From: Pseudomonas amygdali
GTDB taxonomy: Bacteria > Pseudomonadota > Gammaproteobacteria > Pseudomonadales > Pseudomonadaceae
Assembly: GCF_002699855.1 (NCBI RefSeq)
Contig: NZ_LKBW01000146.1
Coordinates: 1-56,398, forward strand
DNA: 56,398 bases
Reading direction: 5' to 3'
Part shown: in pieces, positions 1 through 9,221 of the stretch
How the letters are laid out: the number at the start of each line of letters is the position of its first letter
Position numbering within the stretch: the first letter of the stretch is position 1
The notes under the pieces: model-generated
Database searches by the model: none
Seen by the model: the letters and a program-made list of their open reading frames with translations, nothing else
Told to the model about the DNA's origin: nothing
Program-made: the position numbers and the translations under genes

Positions 1-35
1 TTTGGTCGGCATACATGCACCTCTAGCTACATGTT

Positions 36-134
36 ATGCCCGAACACAAAATTTCTGACAGTCTCGAAGACGATGCCGTACAGATTGTCATCAACGGCAG
101 CGGACAATCCTACGAGATCACACAAACGATGTGA
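36..134 (+). CDS. possible 32-residue protein of unknown function
   Basis: An ATG-to-TGA reading frame of 32 codons, acidic in its first half and ending with QSYEITQTM. The frame is closed upstream by TAG at 24-26, so the ATG at 36 is the only ATG start. Composition looks protein-like, but no convincing Shine-Dalgarno sequence precedes it and I do not recognise the family. It may be a real microprotein or chance. Confidence 0.25.
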   Translation: MPEHKISDSLEDDAVQIVINGSGQSYEITQTM

Positions 135-257
135 CACACCCGGCATCTACAGGGTTGATCGCACCAAATTTTTGTGGGTAAGGTGAAGCGTCGCCATCAT
201 CACCGCAACCGGGGCAACATCAAAGCAAACAAGGACTAAAACCCAAGGAGATTTTTC

Positions 258-464
258 ATGACGAACGTCATCGCTTTCCCTGACGCCCATGAACGTGATC
301 GCCTGAAGTCCAGTCAAGATCCGGCGTTGAGATACCTGAACAAGAAAGAGCGACAGCTGATCGACCAATTGCGTTCCACCAGCCATGCGGGACGCCAGTA
401 CGTCTATGACTATGCCAGCATCATGCATTTGTCCAGGCCGTTGTATCCCGAACCTGTGGATTGA
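258..464 (+). CDS. small hypothetical protein (68 aa)
   Basis: A 68-residue soluble, charged protein with no signal peptide or membrane segment. It starts with MTNVIAFPDAHERDR and has a central basic stretch containing NKKERQLIDQLR. An AAGGAG Shine-Dalgarno sequence stands 8 bases before the ATG, which supports expression. It converges on the permease gene, with a GC-rich hairpin between them. I do not recognise a family; the alternating basic and acidic residues suggest a small helical protein, but no function can be assigned. Confidence 0.6.
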   Translation: MTNVIAFPDAHERDRLKSSQDPALRYLNKKERQLIDQLRSTSHAGRQYVYDYASIMHLSRPLYPEPVD

Positions 465-489
465 CCCTGATTGCAGAGCCTGGCCAAAG

Positions 490-513
490 GCTGCGCCGGT
501 ATATCGGCGCAGC
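490..513. terminator. hairpin between convergent genes
   Basis: Perfect 9-bp stem GCTGCGCCG / CGGCGCAGC with a 6-base loop, between the 68-residue gene and the stop of the minus-strand permease. The T-run is weak on both sides, so it may act as a bidirectional transcription stop or only as a 3'-end stabilising hairpin. Confidence 0.5.
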
Positions 514-536
514 TTCCAGGATCATGTCTGCCGGGT

Positions 537-1814
537 TCAGCGTGTCAGCGAAAAAATCAGTGCAGAGATCGCCACCACACCGGCGGCCACCACAAAGTAG
601 TTCGACCATGCACCTGCATATTTGCGCATGGCGGGTACTTTGTAGACGGCATACATCGGCATCAGGAACAGCAGCGCCGAAATCACCGGCCCGCCCAGGG
701 TCTCGATCATGCCCAGAATGCTCGGGTTCAGCGTTGCGACCATCCAGCACACCACCAGCATGAAGACTGCTGTCAGACGATCCAGCGCCTTTGGTGCAGG
801 ACGACGCCCGGTTTTCAGAACCAGCCCTTTCAGGCCCTCGCTTGCACCGATGTAGTGGCCGAGAAACGACTTGGAAATAGCCACGAACGCAATCAGCGGC
901 GCCACGAAGGCGATGGTCGGGTTGTTGAAGTGGTTGGCCAGGTAGGAAAGGATCGAAATGTTCTGTGCCTTGGCCTCGGCCAATTGGGCTGGCGAGAGCG
1001 TTAATACGCAACTGAACACGAAGAACAGCACCATCACCACCATCAAACCGTGGGCGCGGGCCAGTATCTGCGAACTGCGTACCTCGGCGTTTTCGCCGTA
1101 CTGACGTTTCTGATCAACGGCAAACGCCGAGATGATCGGCGTGTGGTTGAACGAAAATACCATTACCGGAATGGCCAGCCACAGGGTAGGCAGGAACGCT
1201 GAAGGCTCGGGAAAGGTGGTCGCGGTACTCAGGATGCCACCGGTCCAGTGCGGAATCAGGAATACCGCCAGAAACAGCAGTGCGACGATGAAAGGGTAAA
1301 CCATAAGGCTCATCGCCTTGACGATGATCCGCTCGCCACAACGCACCACGGCCAGCAGGCCCATGATCAGCACGAACGCCAGCGCTGCGCGTGGCGGCGG
1401 CGCTATGTGCAACTGATGCTCAAGAAAACTGCCCACGGTATTGGTGAGGGCCACGCTGTAGATCAGCAGAATCGGAAAGATCGCAAAAAAATACAGCAAG
1501 GTGATCATCGCGCCGGCGCTTTTGCCGAAATGCTGCTCGACCACTTCAGTGATATCGGCCCCTGCACGCCCGGACAGTACGAAACGGGTCAGCCCGCGGT
1601 GGGCATAGAACGTCATGGGAAACGCCAGCAACGCCAGCACCATCAGTGGCCAGAAACCACCGATGCCTGCATTGATGGGCAGGAACAGCGTACCTGCGCC
1701 AATGGCAGTACCGAACAATCCGAGCATCCAGGTGGTGTCATTACGGTTCCAAGAGGCGATGCTCTCGGGAGCTACATCCAGGCGTTCTACGACGCCGTTA
1801 GCCTGATCATTCAT
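537..1814 (-). CDS. amino acid permease, SdaC/HAAAP type (serine/threonine or aromatic)
   Basis: A 425-residue inner-membrane transporter with about eleven hydrophobic segments. The N-terminal region with the motif GTAIGAGTLFLPI is typical of the hydroxy/aromatic amino acid permease family (SdaC, TdcC, TnaB, Mtr), which import amino acids by proton or sodium symport. Length fits the family. I chose the ATG at 1814 (MNDQANGV) rather than the frame opening at 1844 because a GGAG lies 10 bases before it. Serine or threonine is the likeliest substrate from overall resemblance to SdaC, but specificity cannot be read from sequence. It is divergent from a TetR regulator across a 443-base region; regulation by that protein is possible but unproven. 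Confidence 0.85.
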   Translation of the reverse strand: MNDQANGVVERLDVAPESIASWNRNDTTWMLGLFGTAIGAGTLFLPINAGIGGFWPLMVLALLAFPMTFYAHRGLTRFVLSGRAGADITEVVEQHFGKSAGAMITLLYFFAIFPILLIYSVALTNTVGSFLEHQLHIAPPPRAALAFVLIMGLLAVVRCGERIIVKAMSLMVYPFIVALLFLAVFLIPHWTGGILSTATTFPEPSAFLPTLWLAIPVMVFSFNHTPIISAFAVDQKRQYGENAEVRSSQILARAHGLMVVMVLFFVFSCVLTLSPAQLAEAKAQNISILSYLANHFNNPTIAFVAPLIAFVAISKSFLGHYIGASEGLKGLVLKTGRRPAPKALDRLTAVFMLVVCWMVATLNPSILGMIETLGGPVISALLFLMPMYAVYKVPAMRKYAGAWSNYFVVAAGVVAISALIFSLTR

Positions 1815-2257
1815 CCGGTCGACTCTCCGTGGCCGGTTTATCAAAAAGGGCAGCGCGTCGAAAAAGCCGGCAGTTCAGCGCTCCCCTCGAAAACAGCGGG
1901 CGAGATTCTCCGGGATTGACGCCAGAAGTCAAAGGCTTGTAGGACAACAATTTCCGGACTGTAGGCAGGCAATCCCGTGCACGCCTTCTGCACAAAGGGC
2001 TGGAGAATGATCGACCTCTTGTCGACGACGTCGTGGTTTTACAGGGCAGCGCGCTCAGTGAGCACCCGTGCCTGCATTCTGCGCGGGAACAGTTTGCGTT
2101 TTTCAGCCAGCCTCACTCATTAGCTGGATAAGCAGACAGGCGTTCTTTCACTTGATTCCGGTACAAGTTCTCATCACGATTGAAAGCCTGCTGCATCGAT
2201 TCATCTATCCATGTATAAGTGCTGTTACACATTGGCCCATCTCTGGAGACTCAGCGC
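1815..2257. other. intergenic region between divergent permease and tetR genes
   Basis: No supported gene. It should hold the promoters of both flanking genes. Visible structure is an 11-bp dyad TTGTAGGACAA at 1937-1947 and a small CGACGTCG palindrome near 2026. The Shine-Dalgarno sequence of tetR (GGAG, 2245-2248) is at the right end. The plus-strand ORFs reading through here from the permease are antisense shadows. Confidence 0.6.
1937..1947. promoter_or_regulatory. dyad TTGTAGGACAA, possible operator
   Basis: Four-base arms TTGT/ACAA around AGG, the layout of many GntR-family operators. The exact reverse complement recurs at 41928-41938 upstream of fadL. It lies about 120 bases upstream of the permease start. 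No regulator can be named from the sequence. Confidence 0.25.
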
Positions 2258-2827
2258 ATGCGTTACGCGCTCGATCATAAGGCCCAAACCCATCAACGTA
2301 TCGTCAAGGAAGCGTCCATGCGCTTTCGTCGCGATGGCATTGGTGCTACGGGCCTACAACCTTTGATGAAGGCACTGGGCTTGACCCATGGCGGTTTCTA
2401 CGCGCATTTCAAATCCAAGGATGATCTTGTTGAACAGGCATTGAGTCACGCCCTCGACAATGTAAAAGGAATCACCAGCGACGTTTTCGCCAGACAGGAC
2501 TCGCTCAGTGAATTCATTGATCTCTACCTCTCTATAGACAGTCGCGATTCGCCAGACGGCGGTTGTCCACTACCGACCATGTGCCTGGAACTGGGTCAGC
2601 GAGACCAGCCCAGCGCAACAACGGATAAAATCATTCTTCACTTGCTGGAACTGTTCGATCAGTCTCTGGCGCAGACGGGTGCTGAATCCAAGAGCCTGCC
2701 GGTGCTGTCTACCTTGGTAGGCGGCCTGGTACTCGCCCGCAGTGCTTTTAACGAAGAATTGTCGCAGCGCATTCTGGACACGACCCGGGACTATCTCAAA
2801 CAGGAGATAAAGAAGAGCGCCAACTGA
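2258..2827 (+). CDS. TetR family transcriptional regulator
   Basis: A 189-residue DNA-binding protein. The N-terminal 60 residues carry a TetR-type helix-turn-helix ending in GGFYAHFKSKDDL, the hallmark recognition helix and following turn; the C-terminal two thirds is a helical ligand-binding and dimerisation domain of unknown specificity. The ATG at 2258 is preferred over an in-frame ATG at 2219 because GGAG stands 9 bases before it and the domain then begins in the usual place. Such repressors often control a neighbour or themselves, so the divergent permease is the first candidate target. The gene ends just before a strong bidirectional terminator. Confidence 0.88.
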   Translation: MRYALDHKAQTHQRIVKEASMRFRRDGIGATGLQPLMKALGLTHGGFYAHFKSKDDLVEQALSHALDNVKGITSDVFARQDSLSEFIDLYLSIDSRDSPDGGCPLPTMCLELGQRDQPSATTDKIILHLLELFDQSLAQTGAESKSLPVLSTLVGGLVLARSAFNEELSQRILDTTRDYLKQEIKKSAN

Positions 2828-2876
2828 CTTATCGAAAACAGAACGTTATCAAGATCCGTTCTCGATAAAGCGTGCA

Positions 2877-2915
2877 TAAACAGACAGGCCGATCATTGAT
2901 CGGCCTGTCTGTTTA
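2877..2915. terminator. bidirectional intrinsic terminator
   Basis: Two perfect 19-base arms (TAAACAGACAGGCCGATCA and its reverse complement) separated by one base. The outer TAAA/TTTA gives a short T-run in both directions. It sits between the convergent tetR and comEA-like genes. Confidence 0.8.
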
Positions 2916-2931
2916 GTGGATAGAGCAAGGG

Positions 2932-3279
2932 TTAATCAATTGCCAGCTTCTCGCGATTCCTCTCCAGAATAGCCTTGCCAATGCCCTTTACTTCGATCAA
3001 TTCATCGACGGAGGTAAACTCGCCATTGGCGTCCCGGTAAGCAACGATGGCATCGGCCTTGTTTTTTCCTATACCCGCCAGTTCTTTCTGAAGCATTTGC
3101 GCATCAGCGGTATTGAGATTGACCTTATCGTTACGTTGCTCGTGAACGGCCGCGGGCGCTGCGTTTTCCATGGTGGCGGGCGACACGGCGGAGGAAGACG
3201 GTGCCGCAGTGGCGTTGACCGCAACCGAGGCACTGGTAAGCAAGGCAAAGATCAAAGCACTGAAGATACGGGTTCGCAT
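2932..3279 (-). CDS. ComEA-like helix-hairpin-helix DNA-binding protein
   Basis: A 115-residue exported protein. Residues 1-25 form a signal peptide ending near ATA; an Ala/Ser/Pro-rich linker follows to about residue 50; residues 52-115 form the paired helix-hairpin-helix domain with VNLNTADAQML, GIGKNKADAIV and VKGIGKAIL. This is the DNA-binding domain of ComEA, the periplasmic receptor of natural transformation. Short pseudomonad homologues like this lie next to wbpM. Whether it takes part in DNA uptake here is unknown. It is a single gene, separated from wbpM by 159 bases. Confidence 0.88.
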   Translation of the reverse strand: MRTRIFSALIFALLTSASVAVNATAAPSSSAVSPATMENAAPAAVHEQRNDKVNLNTADAQMLQKELAGIGKNKADAIVAYRDANGEFTSVDELIEVKGIGKAILERNREKLAID

Positions 3280-3438
3280 AGATAAGGCTCCATAACAGTT
3301 AAAGGCAGCATTTCACATGCTGTGCCTGAAACTTAGAGCACTGCTGCCGCCTGGAAAAGAAGTCGAGCGTTGCTGTCTATGTCCAGATCAATCAACGTAT
3401 GTCTGCCGTTGCCGGGCACTCGGTAATCGTTGATCAAA

Positions 3439-5433
3439 TCACGGTTCGCCGCTGCGTTCCTGATACATCCAGTCAACGATTTCACCTTCCGGTGCATACC
3501 CGTTTACGGTTTCTCGCAGCAATTGACGCACGCTGTTGTAATCGTCGCGATCTACCGCATCCAGCAGTTTTACAAGACGGCCCTTCAAGACATCCCACTG
3601 CAGGAAATCTTCATTCGCACTCATGATCATCGGGTGCTCGGTGGCAACGACGTTGTCCCCGATCAACAGCTCTTCATAGAGCTTTTCACCAGGACGCAGC
3701 CCGGTGAATTCGATGGAGATATCTCCCTGCGGGTTTTTTTCGGAGCGAATGGACAGACCGGACAGGTGGATCATTTTCTCGGCCAGTTCGACAATCTTGA
3801 CCGGCTCGCCCATGTCCAGAACGAACACATCTCCACCATGCCCCATGGAACCCGCCTGAATGACCAGCTGCGCGGCCTCGGGGATGGTCATGAAGTAACG
3901 GGTGATCTTGGGATGCGTCACCGTCAACGGTCCGCCTGACTGGATCTGCTTGTGAAACAGCGGAATAACCGAACCGGACGACCCGAGCACATTGCCGAAA
4001 CGAACCATTGTGAAGCGCGTCTTGTTGACCTGATAAACGTTGGCCTTGTCACCGAATATCACCGGCGCGGTCTCGCGACTCAGCGCCTGCAGTATCAGTT
4101 CGGCAAGGCGCTTGGTGCTGCCCATCACGTTGGTCGGGCGCACTGCCTTGTCGGTGGAAATCAGAACGAAGTTGGAAACACCCGCCTGCAACGCCGCCTG
4201 TGCGGTATTGAGCGTACCGACGACGTTATTGATGACTCCCTCGGCAATATTGTGCTCGACCATAGGGACATGCTTGTAGGCTGCAGCGTGATAGACCGTG
4301 TCGACCTTCCAGGTTTTCATGATCGACAGCAGCTTGGGGTGATTGCGTACCGACCCGAGTATGGGCAGCAACTTGACCGAGAGAGACTCGCGAGCCGCTC
4401 GCTGCTCAAGCTCGGTAAGAATGCTGTAGAGGTTGAACTCGCTGTGGTCGAGCAACAGCAACTGGGTGGGCTGCAACAGTAATATCTGTCGGCACAACTC
4501 TGAGCCGATCGAGCCGCCTGCGCCGGTTACCAGCACCGTTTTGCCCTTTATGCAGTGCTCAAGCAGGTTGTCTCGGGCCGGAACTGCATCGCGTCCCAGA
4601 AGGTCCGCGATATCGACTTCCTGAAGATCGTCTACCTTGACCCTGCCAGCGGCAAGGTCCATGAAGCCGGGAACGCTTCGTACGTGGAGCGGAAAGCCTT
4701 CCAGAAAGCCCAGAATTTCCCGGCGACGCCCGCGCGATGAAGACGGGATCGCCAACAGGATTTCCTGAGCACCAGTGGAATCTATCATTCGCTGGATATT
4801 TCGGGGCTTGTAGACCTGAAGGCCGGAAATCACCCGATTGGAAATCGACTCGTCATCGTCAATGAACGCCACCGGATGCATAAGGCGTCCCATGCGCAAG
4901 GCAGCAACCAATTGGTTTCCTGCCGCGCCAGCGCCGTAAATGGCGACCTTCTGCAGACCGTTGTCACTCTTGGCAAAGGGTACGTGTTGCGCTGCGGCGA
5001 ACCAGTCGCCGAGAAAATACTGCCGCATGGCCAGGCGCAGGCCGCCGATCATCACCATGCTCAGCCACCAGTAGTTGAAGATGACCGAGCGCGGCACCAA
5101 TTGCTGGTGATTGCTGTAAACGTAGACCATGCAACCGAGGATCAGAGAGGACATCGTGACGGCCTTGATGATCGCAATCAGGGCGTCGTTGCCGAAATAG
5201 CGCATCACCGCGCGGTACATGCCAAAACGAATGAACAATGGGATAGCAGCCAGCGGCGCACTGATGAAAAGCCAGGTATGTTTTTCCAGAGGATTGATCA
5301 ACTCATCAATTCCCAAGCGCACGACAAACGACATCCACAGCGCGAGCCAGACAAGAAGAACGTCAGCAGCGACCTGAATTATTCGCTTTTTGCGGCGTGG
5401 TAGAGCCAGCAAACTGGCCCGCAACCTGCTCAT
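3439..5433 (-). CDS. wbpM: membrane-bound nucleotide-sugar 4,6-dehydratase WbpM
   Basis: A 664-residue inner-membrane enzyme of the WbpM/CapD/FlaA1 family, which convert UDP-GlcNAc to the 4-keto-6-deoxy sugar used in O-antigen and other glycans. Residues 1-130 hold about four membrane segments; a first Rossmann-like domain starts around GAGAAGNQL; the catalytic short-chain-dehydrogenase domain begins with TGAGGSIGSEL. The active-site segment STDKAVRPTNVMGSTKR has Met in place of the usual Tyr, as expected for the long WbpM-type enzymes. The ATG at 5433 is preferred to the TTG just before it. It lies downstream of wbpL with 99 bases between, on the same strand, and probably works on the precursor that WbpL transfers. 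Confidence 0.93.
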   Translation of the reverse strand: MSRLRASLLALPRRKKRIIQVAADVLLVWLALWMSFVVRLGIDELINPLEKHTWLFISAPLAAIPLFIRFGMYRAVMRYFGNDALIAIIKAVTMSSLILGCMVYVYSNHQQLVPRSVIFNYWWLSMVMIGGLRLAMRQYFLGDWFAAAQHVPFAKSDNGLQKVAIYGAGAAGNQLVAALRMGRLMHPVAFIDDDESISNRVISGLQVYKPRNIQRMIDSTGAQEILLAIPSSSRGRRREILGFLEGFPLHVRSVPGFMDLAAGRVKVDDLQEVDIADLLGRDAVPARDNLLEHCIKGKTVLVTGAGGSIGSELCRQILLLQPTQLLLLDHSEFNLYSILTELEQRAARESLSVKLLPILGSVRNHPKLLSIMKTWKVDTVYHAAAYKHVPMVEHNIAEGVINNVVGTLNTAQAALQAGVSNFVLISTDKAVRPTNVMGSTKRLAELILQALSRETAPVIFGDKANVYQVNKTRFTMVRFGNVLGSSGSVIPLFHKQIQSGGPLTVTHPKITRYFMTIPEAAQLVIQAGSMGHGGDVFVLDMGEPVKIVELAEKMIHLSGLSIRSEKNPQGDISIEFTGLRPGEKLYEELLIGDNVVATEHPMIMSANEDFLQWDVLKGRLVKLLDAVDRDDYNSVRQLLRETVNGYAPEGEIVDWMYQERSGEP

Positions 5434-5532
5434 CAATTGTTTAATGCTCCGTTATGATACCGGCTGAACCATCACCTCATACCAGTATCTGTGAAACAGC
5501 TACGAGCCTGAGACAACCAGAAAACCGCTTCG

Positions 5533-6549
5533 TTACCTGATTTCCGCCTCACCGGCGCGGAACCTTAGCGCCAGAAAAACAAGGGGGATGTACGCAATTA
5601 CCGTCCATATCAGCCCTTCGCCATCGCCCAGTGCCACCCACATCGCAATAGGTAACAACCAGACCAGATTGATCAGCCCCACAGCCAGCGTGACCGGCGA
5701 ATGCCTGCCGTAATGACGTGACGCGAACTGATAAGCATGGCTGCGATGGGCCTCATAGAGCTTTTCCTTGCGCAACAGACGCCGGACAAGCGTTACCGTT
5801 GCGTCGACAATAAACACACCCAGCAGAATCAGCCAGGACCAGAGTAACTGAGGCGAGGCCCAGGAACCCTGAATGGATAGCACACCGAGCACTATTCCGA
5901 GAAATCCGCTGCCTGCATCGCCCATGAATATCTTCGCCGGCGGAAAATTCCAATAAAGGAAACCGGCAACGGCGGCAGCCAGCAAAAGCACCTCCCACGA
6001 CAGCCCGACATAGTCACCGAGCGCATAAATGATGCTCATGCCCAGGCACACCGTAACTGCCTCGATACCAGCGATCCCGTCAATACCGTCCATGAAGTTA
6101 TAAAGATTCAACATCCATACCAGGTAGAACGCCGCGAGTACCTGGCCGACTGCACCAGGGGTGAATGTCCACCCCATGATGTCAACCGGAGCGAGCCCGT
6201 CCAGCCAGAACAACGCCCAGGCAGCGGCAAAAAAATGCCCCAGCAGGCGCCATCGTGCGGCGATGTGCCCATGATCGTCCATGAAACCGATCACGGCGAC
6301 CAGCCCTCCCGAGCCGACGATTGCAGCAAGAGCCGATGCAGATAGATCCCCCGCCCAAGCCAGAACTGCCATCGCCATGACAAAGGTAACGACGATAGAA
6401 ACGCCACCGCCCCTGGGTGTAGGTGTGGAATGTGAGCTGCGGGCATTTGGAACGTCGATCAAACTTCTGGCGAGGGCATACTTGCGCAGCAACGCCGTCA
6501 GAAGCAGAGACACAAAGGCAATAGCAATGACTGACAGCCACTCAATCAT
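5533..6549 (-). CDS. wbpL: undecaprenyl-phosphate sugar-1-phosphate transferase (WbpL/WecA type)
   Basis: A 338-residue polytopic membrane protein of the MraY/WecA family. It transfers a sugar-1-phosphate from a UDP-sugar to undecaprenyl phosphate, the first membrane step of O-antigen assembly. About ten hydrophobic segments are visible. Family motifs are RSSHSTPTPRGGG near the N-terminus, NLYNFMDGIDG (aspartate-rich, binds the metal-UDP-sugar) and FMGDAGSGFLG in the middle, and a basic HRSHAYQ loop. The ATG at 6549 overlaps the end of the upstream epimerase by 8 bases, so translation is probably coupled. The TTG further upstream (6600) would give an unlikely N-terminal extension. Confidence 0.9.
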   Translation of the reverse strand: MIEWLSVIAIAFVSLLLTALLRKYALARSLIDVPNARSSHSTPTPRGGGVSIVVTFVMAMAVLAWAGDLSASALAAIVGSGGLVAVIGFMDDHGHIAARWRLLGHFFAAAWALFWLDGLAPVDIMGWTFTPGAVGQVLAAFYLVWMLNLYNFMDGIDGIAGIEAVTVCLGMSIIYALGDYVGLSWEVLLLAAAVAGFLYWNFPPAKIFMGDAGSGFLGIVLGVLSIQGSWASPQLLWSWLILLGVFIVDATVTLVRRLLRKEKLYEAHRSHAYQFASRHYGRHSPVTLAVGLINLVWLLPIAMWVALGDGEGLIWTVIAYIPLVFLALRFRAGEAEIR

Positions 6550-7522
6550 GTTTGTCGTGTTCCAGATAATATCGAGCAGTATCCTGCATGGCGTGTTCAA
6601 TACTCACAGGTGGATGCCAGTCCAGCATCGTACAGGTTTTACTGATATCGACCTGCAGCGAGCTGCATAACCGTTGTGAAAAGGCTTTCTTGCCAAGCAA
6701 TGCAGCAGCGCTTTTCAACAGCCCTGCAGGCACCGGCAGCAAGCGTGCCGGTTTTCCGAGGGCCTTGCCCATTTCACGCAGAAGTCGGGTAGTGGACAGA
6801 TCGTCCCCGTCACTGACCAGAAATGTCTGGTCACCTGCAGCAGGATGATCGACGCAGACCATGGCCAGATCAGCCAGATTATCCACCGCCACCAGGCTTC
6901 GACGATTGTTGATGGACCCGAGCGGAAGCGGCAGCCCCTTGTCGAGCCAGCGCATCATGCTCTTGAAGTTGGCCTTGCCCCCCGGGCCATAGACCAGAAC
7001 CGGACGAATAATCACAACCTGCATACCGGATCGGGCAGAAAGCTCGCGTAGCCCCTCCTCGGCCTTCTGCTTGGAAACACCATAAGCGTCCAGTGGATTA
7101 CAGGGATCGTCGGCTCTGAACGGCGCACCGGGATGGGTGAACTCGCCGTTGGCCTTGATGGAGCTGAGGAAGATAAAGCGCCTGACCCCCGCTGCTGCAG
7201 CTTGCTCGGCAAGATTCAGCGTCGCAGTGACATTGGCGCGAAAGTATTCCTGATCCGGCTCGTCAGCAGTCTCATTGAGTACATGGACCCGGGCAGCACA
7301 ATGAATAACCACATGCGCCCCGGTTACAAGATCAGACCACTGGTTATCCGGAGCCAGCGACTGTGCGCTGACAACCTTGATGCGTTCTGAAGAGCAGGCA
7401 TAGGCACCCCGCACCGCAACCCGAACAGAATGACCGGTGCGCTCGATCAATCGGCGCACAACAGCACTGCCCACGAAACCTGTCGCACCTGTTATTGCAA
7501 CCAATGCAACATCACCGCTCAT
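6542..7522 (-). CDS. NAD-dependent sugar epimerase/dehydratase, WbpV-like
   Basis: A 326-residue extended short-chain dehydrogenase/reductase. The N-terminal Rossmann motif is TGATGFVGSAV and the catalytic pair is YGVSKQKAE (Tyr-x3-Lys), preceded by FLSSIKA. Such enzymes act on UDP-sugars, for example GlcNAc/GalNAc or QuiNAc epimerases. In P. aeruginosa the homologous wbpV lies beside wbpL and acts in O-antigen precursor synthesis; here too the gene overlaps wbpL by 8 bases. The ATG at 7522 has an AAGGG about 10 bases upstream, while the frame extends to a TTG at 7549. The exact substrate cannot be read from sequence. Confidence 0.87.
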   Translation of the reverse strand: MSGDVALVAITGATGFVGSAVVRRLIERTGHSVRVAVRGAYACSSERIKVVSAQSLAPDNQWSDLVTGAHVVIHCAARVHVLNETADEPDQEYFRANVTATLNLAEQAAAAGVRRFIFLSSIKANGEFTHPGAPFRADDPCNPLDAYGVSKQKAEEGLRELSARSGMQVVIIRPVLVYGPGGKANFKSMMRWLDKGLPLPLGSINNRRSLVAVDNLADLAMVCVDHPAAGDQTFLVSDGDDLSTTRLLREMGKALGKPARLLPVPAGLLKSAAALLGKKAFSQRLCSSLQVDISKTCTMLDWHPPVSIEHAMQDTARYYLEHDKHD

Positions 7523-7784
7523 GCAAGAACGCCCTTCAAAATTAGCCAAATATTCCGTATGTGACGCTTTTTGACAACTGAAAATATCTTCAGTCCATTT
7601 TATAACTTTCCCGTCGGCGTAAAAAACCCTTTTCGGCAGTGCACCTGAATCAACTGTATAAATGCCTGCATCAGTGACCCTCGGGCCTCCAGTATGGGAC
7701 GTAGGTGATTTACATTAATCAGGGCCAGGTGCACACCTTGAAAATTCAATTACGCCTTCAACCGATAACTAGCGCGCTCGCCTA

Positions 7785-9221
7785 TCAAGGAATAAGCAGC
7801 TCTACCGTTCTTTTTTCAAGCGAGTATTTACGACCCAGAATATCCCCCAGCATCTTTTTCGCAGTTGCCTCGCCATGCACCAGTCGAATCTGCGCAGGCC
7901 ACTCTTTCATGCCGGTCACGAAACTGACAAGTCCTGCCTGATCCGCATGGGCGGAGTAACCTTTGGCAGTATGAACCCCTGCGTGGATATCAAAGCGTTC
8001 ACGATCCAGTTCGACATAGCCACCCAAAGGACCGTGCATCTGGATGGCTGCACCGGGTGTTCCCTTGCCCTGATAGCCGACAAACACCACGTTATGCCTG
8101 GCATCGCCCAACATGGCTTTCAGGTAATTGACAATTCTGCCGCCGACGCACATGCCGTTGCCGGCAATCACGATGGCCGGACGCGCAGTGCTGGTCAGGT
8201 AGTTGACGGTACGCAGGTGCTCCTCATGCGTATCGACGGTGATCAGCTGCTCGAAACCCAGCGGCTTTCTGCCAGCGTCAAGCCTTAGCCGGGCATCCTC
8301 ATCCCAATAGTCTTCGAATGCCTGATAAACCTTCGTGAACCGGCTCGCCAGAGGTGAGTCAAGAATGATCGGCAATCTCGACCAATCGGCAGGCGGTACT
8401 TCACCTCCAGCCGGGAGCGCACTGTTTTCGACAGAGTGATTCAACGGCATTTTGCGCCGCAGAATGTCCTCCAGCTCGTAGAGCAATTCCTGAGTACGGC
8501 CGATGCTGAACGCAGGTATCAGAACGGTGCCGCTATCTTCGAGTGCCTTGTCAATGATCCGCTCAAGTGCTTGCTGGCGAATGCTGCGATCCTCGTGAAG
8601 GCGATCACCGTAAGTGCTTTCCAGAATCAGAACATCCGCGCGTTCCGGGGGCTTGGGGGCTGGCAGAAACGGTGTGTGACTTGCGCCGAGATCACCGGAG
8701 AACACTACACGCAGGGAACGCCCTTGCGCAGGGTAATGCAGATCGCACTCGATATAGGCAGAACCGAGTATATGTCCGGCACGCTGCAGACGAACCCGGC
8801 AGTGCAATTTTTCGTGTTCGACCAGACTGAACCAGTTATCGAATGGCAGCGCGATGATTCTCTTGTTGATGAGCTCCAGGTAACGCTGTATTTGTTCGGG
8901 GTCATGCGCAAACTCGATCTTCAGGATATCTTCCATGACCAGTGGCAGCAGATGGGCGCTGGGCTCGCTGCACAGTATGGGCCCCTTGTAGCCAGAGGCC
9001 AGCAACTCGGGGATACGCCCGACATGGTCATTGTGTACATGGGTGACCAGCAGCGCCCTGATAGTCTCGGGATCGAACCCGAATGAGGCGGCACGCTCAC
9101 CACGCTCCTGCACCGAGCCGCAGTCGATCAACAGGTTACTCGAGACATCCATACACAGTTGATGGCATGAGCCCGTTACCGTATCGACAGCACCATGATG
9201 AATAATTTCCGGATAAGACAT
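7785..9221 (-). CDS. beta-CASP metallo-beta-lactamase-fold hydrolase (probable RNase)
   Basis: A 478-residue soluble protein. The metallo-beta-lactamase core has the zinc-binding motif HVHNDH (His61, His63, Asp65, His66), a second-shell FSGDLGASHTPFL motif, then a beta-CASP insertion with STYGDR and IVIAGNGM, and C-terminal GYSAHADQ and LVHGEA motifs that complete the metal and phosphate sites. Proteins with this layout (YSH1/CPSF-73-like) are RNA endo- or exonucleases, so RNA processing is the likely role. It lies between ihfB/lapA and the wbp genes but has no obvious link to glycan synthesis. It is flanked on both sides by non-coding gaps of 260 and 420 bases. Confidence 0.87.
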   Translation of the reverse strand: MSYPEIIHHGAVDTVTGSCHQLCMDVSSNLLIDCGSVQERGERAASFGFDPETIRALLVTHVHNDHVGRIPELLASGYKGPILCSEPSAHLLPLVMEDILKIEFAHDPEQIQRYLELINKRIIALPFDNWFSLVEHEKLHCRVRLQRAGHILGSAYIECDLHYPAQGRSLRVVFSGDLGASHTPFLPAPKPPERADVLILESTYGDRLHEDRSIRQQALERIIDKALEDSGTVLIPAFSIGRTQELLYELEDILRRKMPLNHSVENSALPAGGEVPPADWSRLPIILDSPLASRFTKVYQAFEDYWDEDARLRLDAGRKPLGFEQLITVDTHEEHLRTVNYLTSTARPAIVIAGNGMCVGGRIVNYLKAMLGDARHNVVFVGYQGKGTPGAAIQMHGPLGGYVELDRERFDIHAGVHTAKGYSAHADQAGLVSFVTGMKEWPAQIRLVHGEATAKKMLGDILGRKYSLEKRTVELLIP

